This document shows positions 18,400 to 27,680 of a stretch of 64,000 bases of DNA, in pieces (the first letter of the stretch is position 1; each line of letters starts with the position of its first letter). Position numbers and translations under genes: made by a program. The stretch covers positions 52,046 to 116,045 of the forward strand of contig WGMP01000028.1 in the NCBI GenBank assembly GCA_016124975.1, given 5' to 3'. The notes under the pieces are model-generated. The model was not told where the DNA came from. It did no database searches and worked only from the letters and a program-made list of their open reading frames with translations. Source of the DNA: Phycisphaera sp. (GTDB taxonomy: Bacteria > Planctomycetota > Phycisphaerae > Phycisphaerales > SM1A02).

Positions 18400-19977
18400 T
18401 CACAGTTCGGCGGGGACGAGCGATTCTTCCTTCCACTTCTTGAGCTTGAGCCCGAGCGTGCGGACGCCGATCCCGAGCGCCTTCGCGCTCTTCTGGCGGT
18501 GTCCGCGGAAGCGCTCGAGCGTGGCGACGATCGAGCGGCGCTCGATCTCGTCGAGGGTCAGCCGCCCGTCGCACACGAGGGTCGGAAGCCCCGTGCCGTC
18601 GCCCGAGGGCTGCGGCGCAGGCGACGGGACGCCAATGAGCGCGTCCGCCGCGGACGAGAAGGTCTCGATGACGGGAGCCGCCCGCGACGCAGGCATCGCC
18701 GATGCGGGGCGCGACAGCGGAAGCCCCATGCCTCCCGATGCGGCGGTCGCGGTCTGCGCGGGCGCCGATGCAGGCGCGCGCTCGGGCGCAGGATGCACCG
18801 CGCCCGCGATCCACGGCGCCACGAGCGAGGCCTCGATCACATCGCCCGCGGTCAGCACGGCGGCGCGCTCGCAGAGGTTCTGCAGTTCGCGCACGTTGCC
18901 GGGCCAGCCGTAGCGCTCGAAGAGCGCGAGCGCGTCCTTGGCAAGGCGCTTGCGGCGCCCGCCCTCGCGGTCGGCGACGAGCCCGAGGAAGTGCTCCGCG
19001 AGCTCGGCCACGTCGCTCGCGCGCTCGCGCAGCGCGGGCATGCGGATCGGAAGGACATTGAGGCGGAAGAAGAGGTCGCCGCGGAAGCGACCCGCGTCGA
19101 CCTCGCGGGCGAGGTCGCGGTTCGTGGTCGCGAGGATGCGCACATCGACCTTCTGCGCGATGCTCGAGCCGACACGCTCGAAGCTCTTCTCCTGGAGGAC
19201 GCGCAGCAGCTTCGCCTGGAGGTCGGGCGGGATCTCGCTGATCTCGTCGAGGAGGAGCGTGCCGCCGTCGGCGAGCTCGAAGCGGCCCTTGCGCAGCCGG
19301 TCCGCGCCGGTGAACGCGCCCTTCTCATGGCCGAAGAGCTCGCTCTCGAGGAGCGCCGAGGAAAGCGCGGCGCAGTTGATCGCGAGGAACGGCCCCGACG
19401 CACGCGGGCTGTGCTCGTGGATGTGGCGCGCCGCCACTTCCTTGCCTGTGCCCGACTCGCCCGTGATGAGCACCGTGCCGTGGCTCGCGGCCATGGGCGC
19501 GAGCTTCGCGCGAAGTTCCTCCATGAGGGGCCCCGAGCCGATCATGCGGTGGCTCTGCGCGCGCCGCGTCTGCGGGGTCGCCACCGCGCGCAGCACCTGG
19601 TTCTCGCGGAGGAGCCGCGCGTGCTCGAGTGCGCGATCGACCGAGATCGACAGCTCGTCGCCCGAGAAGGGCTTCGTCACATAGTCGAACGCGCCCTTGC
19701 GCATCGCCTCGACCGCGGTCTCGATCGAGCCGAACGCCGTCATGAAGACGACAGGCAGCTCGGCGTCGATCTTGCGGATCTCGTCGAGGAGCTCGAGCCC
19801 GTTCATTCCGGGCATCTGCAGGTCGGTGACCACGCACTCGGGCCGCTTTTCGGCGAGGCGCGCCAGCGCCCCGCGCGCATCGGGCGCAGTGATCACGGTG
19901 TGACCCTTGCGTCCGAGGATCGCCGCCACGCTGTCGCGCATCAGCTCCTTGTCGTCGACAACCAAGACCTTGCCCAT
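18400..19977 (-). CDS. NtrC-family sigma-54 response regulator of flagellar genes
   Basis: 525 residues: receiver domain (1-120, phospho-acceptor D52, TKPF at 101-104), AAA+ domain with Walker A GESGTGKE at 173-180 and the sigma-54 contact loop GAFTGA at 220-225, then a Fis-type helix-turn-helix (about 485-520). It is the FlrC/FleR type, cotranscribed with its kinase. The start is ATG 19977, with AAGGAG 8 nt upstream and 13 bp after the kinase stop. It likely activates the sigma-54 promoter in front of fliE. Confidence 0.92.
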   Translation of the reverse strand: MGKVLVVDDKELMRDSVAAILGRKGHTVITAPDARGALARLAEKRPECVVTDLQMPGMNGLELLDEIRKIDAELPVVFMTAFGSIETAVEAMRKGAFDYVTKPFSGDELSISVDRALEHARLLRENQVLRAVATPQTRRAQSHRMIGSGPLMEELRAKLAPMAASHGTVLITGESGTGKEVAARHIHEHSPRASGPFLAINCAALSSALLESELFGHEKGAFTGADRLRKGRFELADGGTLLLDEISEIPPDLQAKLLRVLQEKSFERVGSSIAQKVDVRILATTNRDLAREVDAGRFRGDLFFRLNVLPIRMPALRERASDVAELAEHFLGLVADREGGRRKRLAKDALALFERYGWPGNVRELQNLCERAAVLTAGDVIEASLVAPWIAGAVHPAPERAPASAPAQTATAASGGMGLPLSRPASAMPASRAAPVIETFSSAADALIGVPSPAPQPSGDGTGLPTLVCDGRLTLDEIERRSIVATLERFRGHRQKSAKALGIGVRTLGLKLKKWKEESLVPAEL

Positions 19978-19990
19978 ACGGACGACTCCT

Positions 19991-20947
19991 TCATCCTGCG
20001 TGTGCGTGGACAGACTGACTTCCGCCGATCCTTCGGCGGACCGCTTCTCCGAGCGAGACGCCATCGGCGCCTCTGACCTCGGATGGTTCGAGTGGAAGCG
20101 CAAGCTCGAGCCGCGCGCCGGGGCCGTGCCCTGCGACGCGGCGCGTCGACTCCGCGCAAGCGGTCATTCCGCCGTGCGCGTCGACGATGCGGTGGACGAT
20201 CGCGAGGCCAAGCCCCGTGCCCTCCTCGCGCGTCGTGAAGAACGGGTTGAAAATGCGCTCGCGCGCCTCCGCGGGGATCCCCGGGCCCGTGTCCTCGACG
20301 GCGAGGACGACGAATCCGCGGCGCGAGCCGGCGGCGGTCCTGAGTCGCGCCTCGCGCGCGGACAGCGTGATCTCGCGGTGCGGGAGACCCTGCATGGCCT
20401 GCACGGCGTTTCGCACGAGGTTGGCGACGGCCTGCGCCACGAGCGGCGCATCGGCGCGCAGCGCGCAGGCGCCGTCGATGTCGATGCGAAGGTCGATCTC
20501 GTCGTCGGCGAGCAGCGCCTCGCAGTCGCTCGCGGCGAGCTCGAAGATCTCGCGCGCCGAGGTCTCGACCGCGTTGACGCGGGTGTCGCGTGCGAAGCTG
20601 AGCACATCACCCACGATCCTGTCGAGCCGCCGCGCGGCGCGCAGGATCTTCTCGACGCTGGTGGAGGCCGCGGCGTTGCCCGCGACATCTTCGCGGAGCA
20701 TCTCCGCGTTCAGCGCGATCGCGCCGAGCGGGTTGCGGATCTCGTGGGCGATGCCCGCGGCCATCTCGCCGAGCGCGGCGAGCGAGCGCGACCTCCGCAG
20801 CCGCTCGTTCGCCTCGGCGAGCTCGGCCTGAAGGCGCGACACCTGCGCCGTCAGCGCGGCATGCGTCTCCTCGAGCCGCGCGGCCGCGTCGTTGAACGCG
20901 CGCACGAACTCCTGGAAGTCGCCATCCTGGACCGTCGGTTGCGTCAT
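19991..20947 (-). CDS. Soluble sensor histidine kinase of the flagellar regulon
   Basis: 318 residues with no membrane segment. An N-terminal coiled coil (about 20-55) precedes the HisKA domain with H68 in AAGIAHEIRNPLG, followed by the HATPase domain: N box LVRNAVQAM, G1 DTGPGIP and G2 GTGLGLAIVHRIV. It matches FlrB/FleS kinases, which phosphorylate the NtrC-type partner encoded next. Its ATG shares a base with the stop of the FlgN-like gene (TGATG). Confidence 0.9.
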   Translation of the reverse strand: MTQPTVQDGDFQEFVRAFNDAAARLEETHAALTAQVSRLQAELAEANERLRRSRSLAALGEMAAGIAHEIRNPLGAIALNAEMLREDVAGNAAASTSVEKILRAARRLDRIVGDVLSFARDTRVNAVETSAREIFELAASDCEALLADDEIDLRIDIDGACALRADAPLVAQAVANLVRNAVQAMQGLPHREITLSAREARLRTAAGSRRGFVVLAVEDTGPGIPAEARERIFNPFFTTREEGTGLGLAIVHRIVDAHGGMTACAESTRRVAGHGPGARLELALPLEPSEVRGADGVSLGEAVRRRIGGSQSVHAHAG

Positions 20948-21420
20948 CAGCCCGTCCTGTCGGTGAAGCGTGGTTCGAGTTGGGCGCCCGGCGCCGCGTA
21001 GGCCCTGTTGGCGGCCGCGCCGCCCTCGGCGCGCGCCAGCGTCTCGGAAGACTCGCGGCGACGCGACTTCAATTCACGGACGAAGGCCTTGTCGCGCACG
21101 CCGACGGCGTCGAGCACCTGCCGCATCTCGGCGTTGATCTCGCGCAGCGGGCCCACGTCGTCGGTGGTGAGTTCGGCGGTCTTCGCAAGCGCGACCCACT
21201 CCTCGTCGAAGGCCCGCATCGAGCGGATGAGCGCGTCGCGCGCATCGAGATGGCCGTTCAGCGCGATCTCGGCGTCCGCGGGCGTGCAGTCGCCGCGCGT
21301 GGCGCCGTCGACGATCGCCAGCACCTTCGATTCCGAATCCGCCAGTTCCAGCAACGCCTTCGCGGACTTCAGCCGCGCCTTCGCGATCTCGAGCAGTCGA
21401 AGCGAACTCTGTGAACTCAT
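20947..21420 (-). CDS. FlgN-like flagellar chaperone (tentative)
   Basis: 157 residues, nearly all helical: a Leu/Ala-rich first helix (LLEIAKARLKSAKALLELAD), spaced acid-rich heptads, then REINAEMRQVLDAVGVRDKA. This resembles FlgN/FliT chaperones in length and helix pattern but no diagnostic motif is certain. The ATG at 21420 overlaps the stop of the TPR gene by 4 bp and its stop overlaps the kinase start, so all are translationally coupled. It could also be another flagellar accessory protein. Confidence 0.5.
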   Translation of the reverse strand: MSSQSSLRLLEIAKARLKSAKALLELADSESKVLAIVDGATRGDCTPADAEIALNGHLDARDALIRSMRAFDEEWVALAKTAELTTDDVGPLREINAEMRQVLDAVGVRDKAFVRELKSRRRESSETLARAEGGAAANRAYAAPGAQLEPRFTDRTG

Positions 21421-24047
21421 GGCAGGCCCCCTGGTTGATTGCCTTGCGTTTCCGTTCTGGCGCCCGAGACCACCCGCGCCGCGGGCGGGCGATTGCGAAG
21501 CCATGTCTCCCAGCTTTCGCGTGCGAGGATTCCGCCTCCGACGAGGAACGCCTCGTCGGGAAGCTGCGCGAGCCTCAGCTGCGCACGGCGATGCGCGATC
21601 TCGGCGCGGGTGGTGTCGCCGAGCCGATCGCAGGCGTTGACGATCTGGATGAGCGCGACCATCGAGATCGCGTGCTCGGAGTACTTGCGGTCGACGATCT
21701 CGTAGAGCTGGATGGCGTCCTCGAACTGCTCGAGGTCGAAGGCCGTGTTCGCGCGCGCAAGGTAGGCGCGGCGGAGCATGTCCTGCGAGAGGCCGTCGAT
21801 CGCCTCGCCCTTCGCCTCGAACGACGAGATGGCCTGCTCGAAGGCTCGGCGCGCCTCGCCGAGACGGTCGTTTGCATCGCGCGTCAACTGCAGGCGCCGC
21901 GCCACGGACACATCGCCCGTGTCGGCCTGACGACGCGCCGCGCGCGCCACGTCGACGAGGCTCTCGCCGAGGCGGAACTGAAGCTCTCCCGAGCGCGGAT
22001 CGTCGGGGCGCCGCAGGATCGCCTCCCGCAGCAGCTCGGTCGCGCGCACGAAGTCGCCGCGGTCGTAGGCGAGGCCGGCCATCACCTCGAGCGCCTCGAA
22101 ATACTCGTTCGCGGACGGCTCGAGCCCGAACTCGCCCGAGGTGATGCGCTGCAGCACATTGAGCGCATCCGCGGGGCGCCCGCCCGAGGCGAGCGCGCGC
22201 GCGAGCGGCACGACGGAACGGACGGCGAACGGACCCGTCGGAGAGACCGCGATCGCCTTCTGGTATCCCTTCACCGCCTCGTCGAACGCACCTTCCGCAT
22301 GGTTTAGCCCCGCGATGCGCCAGTGCGCTTCCGCGCGCTGCGGGTCGTCGGGCGGCGAGAGATCGATGAACGCCGAGAAGTTCGCCATCGCCGCCTCGCG
22401 CCAGCCCGCGAGGTCGTAGCTGTCGGCGGCCGCCCACAGGCTCGCCTGCGCGGAGCCGTCCTGCATGCCGCGCACCTCGGGCGAGGCGGCGTGTGCTGCG
22501 AAGGAGTCGCCCGCGCGACGAAGCAGACGGTTCACGCGCGCGCGGTCCTCGGGGTCGATCGACTTTCCGTCGGGAACCTCGGCGATCATCCGCATCGCCT
22601 CGCCGCGCGCAGCGAGCGCCACGCGCGAGAGCGCGTCGGCCGAGGATCCGCCGTTCGGGCGGATCGTGGTCGCGAGATCGGCGAAGAGCAGCGCGTCGCC
22701 TGGCCGCTTCTCCGCAAGCAGCGCGTCGGCGCGGGCGATCAGCTCCATCTCCGCCTCGCGCACGGTGTCTGGGTGGCTGCCCTTGAGGAAGAGGTCGCGC
22801 AGCTGCTGGAAGTCGCGGAGCGAGTCGACGAGCTCACCGCGCAGCGCGTAGGTGGCCGCACGGCCGAGGACCGCCTCCTGACGCAATCTGCCCGGATGCT
22901 CTCCCTTCACGGCGCGCTCGAAGACCTCGTGCGCGGCCTCGATCTCGCCGAGCGCGACGAGCGTGCGCCCGAGGCCGATGTCGATCGCACCCGCGGTCGC
23001 GGTTCCGCCCGTCGCAAGCGACGCCGCGTGCTCGAACTCGCGGCGCGCCTCTGCGAAGCGCCCCTGGCGCCGCAGCGCCTCCGCGAGCAGGCCAGACAGC
23101 TCCGCGAAGGCATCGCGCGAGACTTCGTCGCCGCCCTCCGACGCGCCCTCGAGCCGACGGAGATCGAGGAGCAACCGGCTCGATGCGTCCTGCACGCGGC
23201 CCACCGAGAGGCGGATCTCCGCGGCGCGCGCCACGGCCCATGCCTCCTCGCCTGCGGGCAGCGACGGATCGGAACGGAACTCGTCGATCGCGGCGAGAAG
23301 CGCCTCAGGCGCGCGCGGGATGCCGCCATCGTCGCCGCGCAGCACGGCCAGCAGCGCGTCGCGCCGGACGCGCCGACGCAGCCCTTCGGCATCACGGGTG
23401 TTTCCCGCCGACATCACAACGCTGATCGCGTCCTGCACGCGGCCCACGCGCACGAGGCTTTCCGCATAGCGCTTGACCTGCTCCTCGTTGAGCGGCCAGC
23501 CCGCGTCGCGCGCCTTCTCGTAGGCGTCAATGATGCGGTCGTCGTTCTCCTTGGCGGGGAACTCGACACCGCGCAGCTGCACGGCGATGTAGTCGGCGGT
23601 CGCGGCGTGGAAACGCGGCACGAGCTCGGGCGGCGCCTTCTCGAGGTTCGGCGCGATCACTCCGTAGAGCACGATTCGCGCGGCCTTGAACTCACCGTCC
23701 TCGATGAGCTCCTCGACCTGCTCGAGCGCGCCAGCGAAGTCGTCGGTGGGCGGATTGGCGCGGCCGTACCAGATCGCGGCGGCGATGCCGAGGGTCCCGA
23801 GCACGAGAAGCGGCGCCTGCCAGGTGTCGCCCGCGTCTGCGAGCAACCGCGCGAACTTTCCAGCAGGCTTCGGCTCGGCCGCCGCGGGCGATGCGGCATC
23901 CTCGGGCTTGGCAGCGCCCTTCGCCTTCGCATCGGCCTTCGCATCGGCCTTGCCGTCGGCCTTCGCCTCGGATGCTGGTTGCTTGCTCGACACGCTCGCC
24001 TCAGAGTCCTTCCGAGTCAGGGCGCCGCGCGGTCTACGCCCGCACAT
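21417..24047 (-). CDS. Membrane-anchored tetratricopeptide repeat protein
   Basis: 876 residues. A charged Lys/Ala-rich N-terminus ([16 protein letters not shown]) is followed by a single membrane segment at about 78-94, then about 780 residues of TPR-like helix pairs (for example LLAEALRRQGRFAEARREFE and YQKAIAVSP). It heads the flagellar run and is coupled to the FlgN-like gene by a 4-bp overlap. A scaffolding role outside the membrane is inferred. GTG at 23993 (VSSKQP) with GAGG 5 nt upstream is an alternative start. Confidence 0.75.
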   Translation of the reverse strand: MCGRRPRGALTRKDSEASVSSKQPASEAKADGKADAKADAKAKGAAKPEDAASPAAAEPKPAGKFARLLADAGDTWQAPLLVLGTLGIAAAIWYGRANPPTDDFAGALEQVEELIEDGEFKAARIVLYGVIAPNLEKAPPELVPRFHAATADYIAVQLRGVEFPAKENDDRIIDAYEKARDAGWPLNEEQVKRYAESLVRVGRVQDAISVVMSAGNTRDAEGLRRRVRRDALLAVLRGDDGGIPRAPEALLAAIDEFRSDPSLPAGEEAWAVARAAEIRLSVGRVQDASSRLLLDLRRLEGASEGGDEVSRDAFAELSGLLAEALRRQGRFAEARREFEHAASLATGGTATAGAIDIGLGRTLVALGEIEAAHEVFERAVKGEHPGRLRQEAVLGRAATYALRGELVDSLRDFQQLRDLFLKGSHPDTVREAEMELIARADALLAEKRPGDALLFADLATTIRPNGGSSADALSRVALAARGEAMRMIAEVPDGKSIDPEDRARVNRLLRRAGDSFAAHAASPEVRGMQDGSAQASLWAAADSYDLAGWREAAMANFSAFIDLSPPDDPQRAEAHWRIAGLNHAEGAFDEAVKGYQKAIAVSPTGPFAVRSVVPLARALASGGRPADALNVLQRITSGEFGLEPSANEYFEALEVMAGLAYDRGDFVRATELLREAILRRPDDPRSGELQFRLGESLVDVARAARRQADTGDVSVARRLQLTRDANDRLGEARRAFEQAISSFEAKGEAIDGLSQDMLRRAYLARANTAFDLEQFEDAIQLYEIVDRKYSEHAISMVALIQIVNACDRLGDTTRAEIAHRRAQLRLAQLPDEAFLVGGGILARESWETWLRNRPPAARVVSGARTETQGNQPGGLP

Positions 24048-24339
24048 CGCACCCTGCGAAGAGGCCGATCCTCGGCCTCACGATTCCCAAACTGCGCGCC
24101 TTGCCCGCATCGAGGGCAAAGTCGTCCTCGGCACTATCGGCACGCGGAGGGAGAATCCTCCAAAGGCAGAAATTGCTCGACCCCCGGGCGCCAAGTCTCC
24201 AATCGGCAGATCCCGCGCGATCGGCACAGGTCGATCTGCAGCCGCTTCAGCCCGCCGACGCGCTGGGGCCACGCGGACAGAGCCTTCCGGCGACGCCGCT
24301 CCACCAGCTTCGCTCCGCCGCCAGCAGCCCCCCGCTTCC

Positions 24340-24440
24340 CCTTGCCCCTCTCACCCTTGCCCCTCTTTCCCTCGCCCCTCTTTCCCTCGCCCTCTTTCCC
24401 TCGCCCTCTTTCCCTTGCCCTCTTTCCCTTGCCCTCTTCC
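24340..24440. repeat. 14-15-bp polypyrimidine tandem array
   Basis: Seven consecutive units of the form cct(t/c)gcccctctttc: three of 15 bp, then four of 14 bp, the last ending one base before the RDD gene. The plus strand is almost pure pyrimidine. The whole gap 24048-24441 carries no credible gene; the rest shows nothing recognisable. Confidence 0.8.
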
Positions 24441-24441
24441 G

Positions 24442-26133
24442 TCAATCGCCCGACGAGCGGTCGGTCTCTTCTTGCGTCGCGGCCTCGCGGCCTTCCTCGG
24501 CCACGACGGTTCCGCTGAGCATCTCGGCTGGCCCGTCGCGCCAAGGGTTGACAAGCGCAAGGAGCATGACGAGGGGCGACAGCACGGGAACGAGGGACAG
24601 CGCCGCCCGCAGCGCAAGGCGGCCACGCGTCGGCCTGGTGCCGTCGCGCGCAACGATCACAAGCCCCATGATGCGCTTGCCGAACGAGCGGCCCACGGCA
24701 ATGTCGCCCACCGCGGCGGCGAGCCAACCCGCGAGCGCCACGACCGCGCTTGGCCACGCCGCGTCGAAGTTCGGTGTCAGGATCGGGATGTCGAGGAACC
24801 GCAGCGGGTTGCCGCCGAGGAGGAGGACCGCAAGGAAGAACGCAGGCAGTGCGTCGATCGCGAAGGCGAGGAACCGCCGCGAAAGCGGAGCGCCGACGAG
24901 CCGCAGCGGGCGCCCGGACCGCTTGCCACCCCCATCGCGCGACTGGAGATAGGCGTCGCTTCCGAACATGAGGGCCGCGAGCGCGAATGCGACCGAAAGC
25001 GCCCCGAGGATCGGGAGGTGCACCCATCGGCCCGAACTGAACCCAGGCGGCTCGAGCGCGACGCCATCCTCGGGCGCCGCGGCGCGGGTCGGAAGTCGCC
25101 GCGTCGATCCACGGCCTCGGTCGTCGAGCGCCAGAAGCACGGCGTCCGCTCCGAACGGAGCCAGCGACCAGAGCCCCGCGGGCTCAGGGAACTCCGCCCA
25201 CGGCTCGATGCGCCCGGCGCGCAGGAACCCGACGCGGATCCCCGTGGGCGCGGCCCCGTCAGCGCGGGCGCGCTCGACGGCGGCGCGTCGACCTTCGATG
25301 GTGAAGGCGCCGAGGAGCTCGGACTCCCCGCTTCCCGGGAAAGACTCTGTCGACCAAGGTTCCGACGCCGTGCCGAGCGACGCAGGGCGCCGCGCGAGGA
25401 CGAGCCGATCTGCCTCGCGCCAGACCGCGCCGAGGGCGCCGTCGTCGTCGAAGAGGTGTACGCGCGCGTCGACGGGCGCCGGCGGCGGCTTGACGGCGCG
25501 CCACGCGGCGGCCTCTGGCCCGCTGAGGCCGACCGCAAGCAGCGTCCTCGGGGTCTCCGCATCGCTTGGCGCGTCGAGCGCTTCGCGCACGGAGCCAAGG
25601 ACGAAGAGGGACTCCCCCACGAGCGCCGTTGCCTCGATCGCGCCACCCTCGGCGAGCGGCGCGAGCACCCGCGGCGCCCCGCGCTGCGCCGTGAACCAGT
25701 GGCCCGAGGCCTCGTTGCGTCGCGTGGCGAGAAGGAGTACCCCGCGCCGACGCCCGCCTTCTGCGCGCGTGATCAGCGCGACGCGCGCGCCGTCCGCCGC
25801 CATCGCCTCTGGCGCGGCCGCGAGGCGCATGACGAAGCGCTCCGTCGGCGCTGGCTCCACGCTCGCGTGGTGCATGAGGAGATGCTCGGGAGCCTGCCCC
25901 TCCGCGGAGACCCCCGGCACCGCAGGTGCGATCCGCTCGACCGACCACCAGAGGTGCCCGTCGCCCGCAGCTCCTGGTGAGATGGTCCCGACGAGATCCC
26001 CCCGCGCAGGCGCTGCGGCGACGAGCGGCGCGAGCGCGGCGAGCACCACCCGCGCGGCGAGCACGCACGCCGTGCGCCCCCCGACATCAGTCGCCCGCCG
26101 GGCAAGCGATCCTCCCGCATGCGCACCGCTCAT
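24442..26133 (-). CDS. RDD-family membrane protein with large extracytoplasmic region
   Basis: 563 residues. A signal-like hydrophobic N-terminus (about 22-45) precedes about 320 residues of beta-rich, possibly propeller-like sequence. A membrane segment at about 375-392 then leads to a C-terminal RDD domain with PLSRRFLAFAIDALP, the GRSFGKRIMGLVIV motif and further membrane segments. RDD proteins are often ion transporters or accessory membrane proteins. The start overlaps the lipoprotein stop by 4 bp (ATGA). Function cannot be stated. Confidence 0.75.
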   Translation of the reverse strand: MSGAHAGGSLARRATDVGGRTACVLAARVVLAALAPLVAAAPARGDLVGTISPGAAGDGHLWWSVERIAPAVPGVSAEGQAPEHLLMHHASVEPAPTERFVMRLAAAPEAMAADGARVALITRAEGGRRRGVLLLATRRNEASGHWFTAQRGAPRVLAPLAEGGAIEATALVGESLFVLGSVREALDAPSDAETPRTLLAVGLSGPEAAAWRAVKPPPAPVDARVHLFDDDGALGAVWREADRLVLARRPASLGTASEPWSTESFPGSGESELLGAFTIEGRRAAVERARADGAAPTGIRVGFLRAGRIEPWAEFPEPAGLWSLAPFGADAVLLALDDRGRGSTRRLPTRAAAPEDGVALEPPGFSSGRWVHLPILGALSVAFALAALMFGSDAYLQSRDGGGKRSGRPLRLVGAPLSRRFLAFAIDALPAFFLAVLLLGGNPLRFLDIPILTPNFDAAWPSAVVALAGWLAAAVGDIAVGRSFGKRIMGLVIVARDGTRPTRGRLALRAALSLVPVLSPLVMLLALVNPWRDGPAEMLSGTVVAEEGREAATQEETDRSSGD

Positions 26134-27125
26134 GGCGCCTTCGCTCCCTCCGCCTCGGCGGCGTGCAGCACCACTTCGGACGGCATGAGATAGGCCTGAA
26201 GCTCGCCGAGATCGAAGAACTGCGGGCGCGCGCGGCGCGCAACGCCCTGAAGCCTGTCCTTGTCGATCAGGATGGTGGCGCCCGCCTTCGAACGCGCAGC
26301 CACCATCGTGATGCTCGTGGGAACGGCGGGCCAGCCACCGAGCGCGACATCGGGAAGCCGCACGCGCTCGAAGTTCGCCAGGTCCGCGCGCACGATCTCC
26401 GTGCCGTCGACGGACTGGACCACGACGCGCCGCGGAAGACCCTCGGCCGTGAACAGGATCTCCGCGCGCGTCGTCGCGCTCGGGCTGAACCGCGCCGCGC
26501 AGCGCTCGTGGATCGGCGCAGGCGCCGCGCCGACGAGGACGGTCTCGGCATCGCGCCCGATCGGAGCGATCCCAAGGAGAAGCCGCAGCGACGCGGGCGT
26601 GAGCAGGGTGAGCTCAGCGGAGCCGACGGCATCCGCCGCATCCGTCGCGGCGCCGTCGACGAGCCGCTCGTAGACATGGAGCACCGAGGGCCGACGCGGA
26701 GGCGCGAGAAACACCCAACTCGATGTGCCGTCTCCGCCGAGCCACGCCCAGCGCTCGCCGAGGAGCTTCAGGTCGAAGGCCCCTTTGTTCCCAGGTGCAA
26801 GAAAGATCGCGCCGTCGAGCTGGTCCTCCTGCGGGCCGTTCTCGTCGGTGTAGCGGAGCCTGACCGCGGCGAAGGCCTCGAACGACGGCAGTTTCGCGGC
26901 GCGTTCGTCCTGCGCGGCCACGCACGCGGCGATGAAGCGCTCCGCCTCCGCGCGCTCGGCCGCCAGGAGCTCGACCGACTGCTCTGCGGAAGCTTCGGCG
27001 GGAGCGACCTTGGGCGGGCAGCCCGTCATGAAGGCGATCGCGGCTGTGGCCGCAAGAAACCGCGCGACACGCCCGCCGCCCGCAGCGCCGAGCGCGGCCA
27101 GACCTCGGCCGCTACCACGCGCCAT
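26130..27125 (-). CDS. Predicted lipoprotein of unknown function
   Basis: 331 residues. The N-terminus has a hydrophobic stretch ending in a lipobox-like AFMTGC (lipidated C36). The mature part is beta-rich with a pattern reminiscent of LolA/LolB-type folds (LDGAIFLAPGNKGAFDLKLL, then VVVQSVDGTEIVRADLANFE) and is otherwise unassigned. It overlaps the next gene by 4 bp and the previous one by 14 bp, forming a tight operon with the RDD protein, so the products may work together at the envelope. Confidence 0.65.
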   Translation of the reverse strand: MARGSGRGLAALGAAGGGRVARFLAATAAIAFMTGCPPKVAPAEASAEQSVELLAAERAEAERFIAACVAAQDERAAKLPSFEAFAAVRLRYTDENGPQEDQLDGAIFLAPGNKGAFDLKLLGERWAWLGGDGTSSWVFLAPPRRPSVLHVYERLVDGAATDAADAVGSAELTLLTPASLRLLLGIAPIGRDAETVLVGAAPAPIHERCAARFSPSATTRAEILFTAEGLPRRVVVQSVDGTEIVRADLANFERVRLPDVALGGWPAVPTSITMVAARSKAGATILIDKDRLQGVARRARPQFFDLGELQAYLMPSEVVLHAAEAEGAKAP

Positions 27126-27639
27126 CGAGCACCTCGCCGAGCTGCTCCGTGATCTCCTTCATGGCGGCCTCGTCGAGCTTCGGGTTGACGACCGCGACGG
27201 GCGGCTCGCCCTCGGCCGCTCCCCTCGGGAGCACCTGCCAGGTCTCCACGCCGCCATCGCTCGCGGTGCCCGCCACACGAAGAAGCTTCTTGCGCACGAG
27301 GAGAAGCATCAGGACGAATCGGAAGCGCACGCGGTGCGCGCGGTCGTCTCCACCGAGGCGCTCGAAGAGGTCGAGAAGCGTCTGGTCGTCGACGAAGCCG
27401 CGCCGCTTCTGGTCGGGTGCGGCGACGACCGATCGCCAGAAGGCGATCACGCCAGAGGGGCGCTCCGCGGAACGCCAGCCTTCCTCGCTGAAGTCGAGCC
27501 GAGCAAGCGGCGCAGCGGGGTCGTCCGCGCGCTCGACGAGTGCGGCGATGCACGGCGTGCCTGGCTCGAGCGCGGCGCCCGTCGCGGCGCAGCGTCCCGT
27601 GAAGCGTCCGATGTCCCAAGTGGTCGAGATCCTGCTCAT
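27112..27639 (-). CDS. Hypothetical protein with a CxxTG...C motif
   Basis: 175 residues, no signal or membrane segment. The N-terminus has a paired-cysteine motif (GRCAATGAALEPGTPC, C17 and C30) that could be half of a metal site. Helical, charged sequence follows (QTLLDLFERLGGDDRAHRVR). ATG at 27639 is preferred; an ATG at 27672 is possible but would overlap the divergent promoter zone. First gene of the lipoprotein-RDD operon, transcribed away from cdaA. Confidence 0.6.
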   Translation of the reverse strand: MSRISTTWDIGRFTGRCAATGAALEPGTPCIAALVERADDPAAPLARLDFSEEGWRSAERPSGVIAFWRSVVAAPDQKRRGFVDDQTLLDLFERLGGDDRAHRVRFRFVLMLLLVRKKLLRVAGTASDGGVETWQVLPRGAAEGEPPVAVVNPKLDEAAMKEITEQLGEVLDGAW

Positions 27640-27680
27640 GAGCCCGCGATGATACGCCCTCCTCCCTATCATCGCGGCCC

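Noticed and set aside
20947..22437. A 496-codon open frame on the minus strand that ends as the FlgN-like gene
   Set aside because: Most of it is a shadow of the TPR gene in another frame; only the part from the ATG at 21420 is outside that gene and has a coherent helical sequence.
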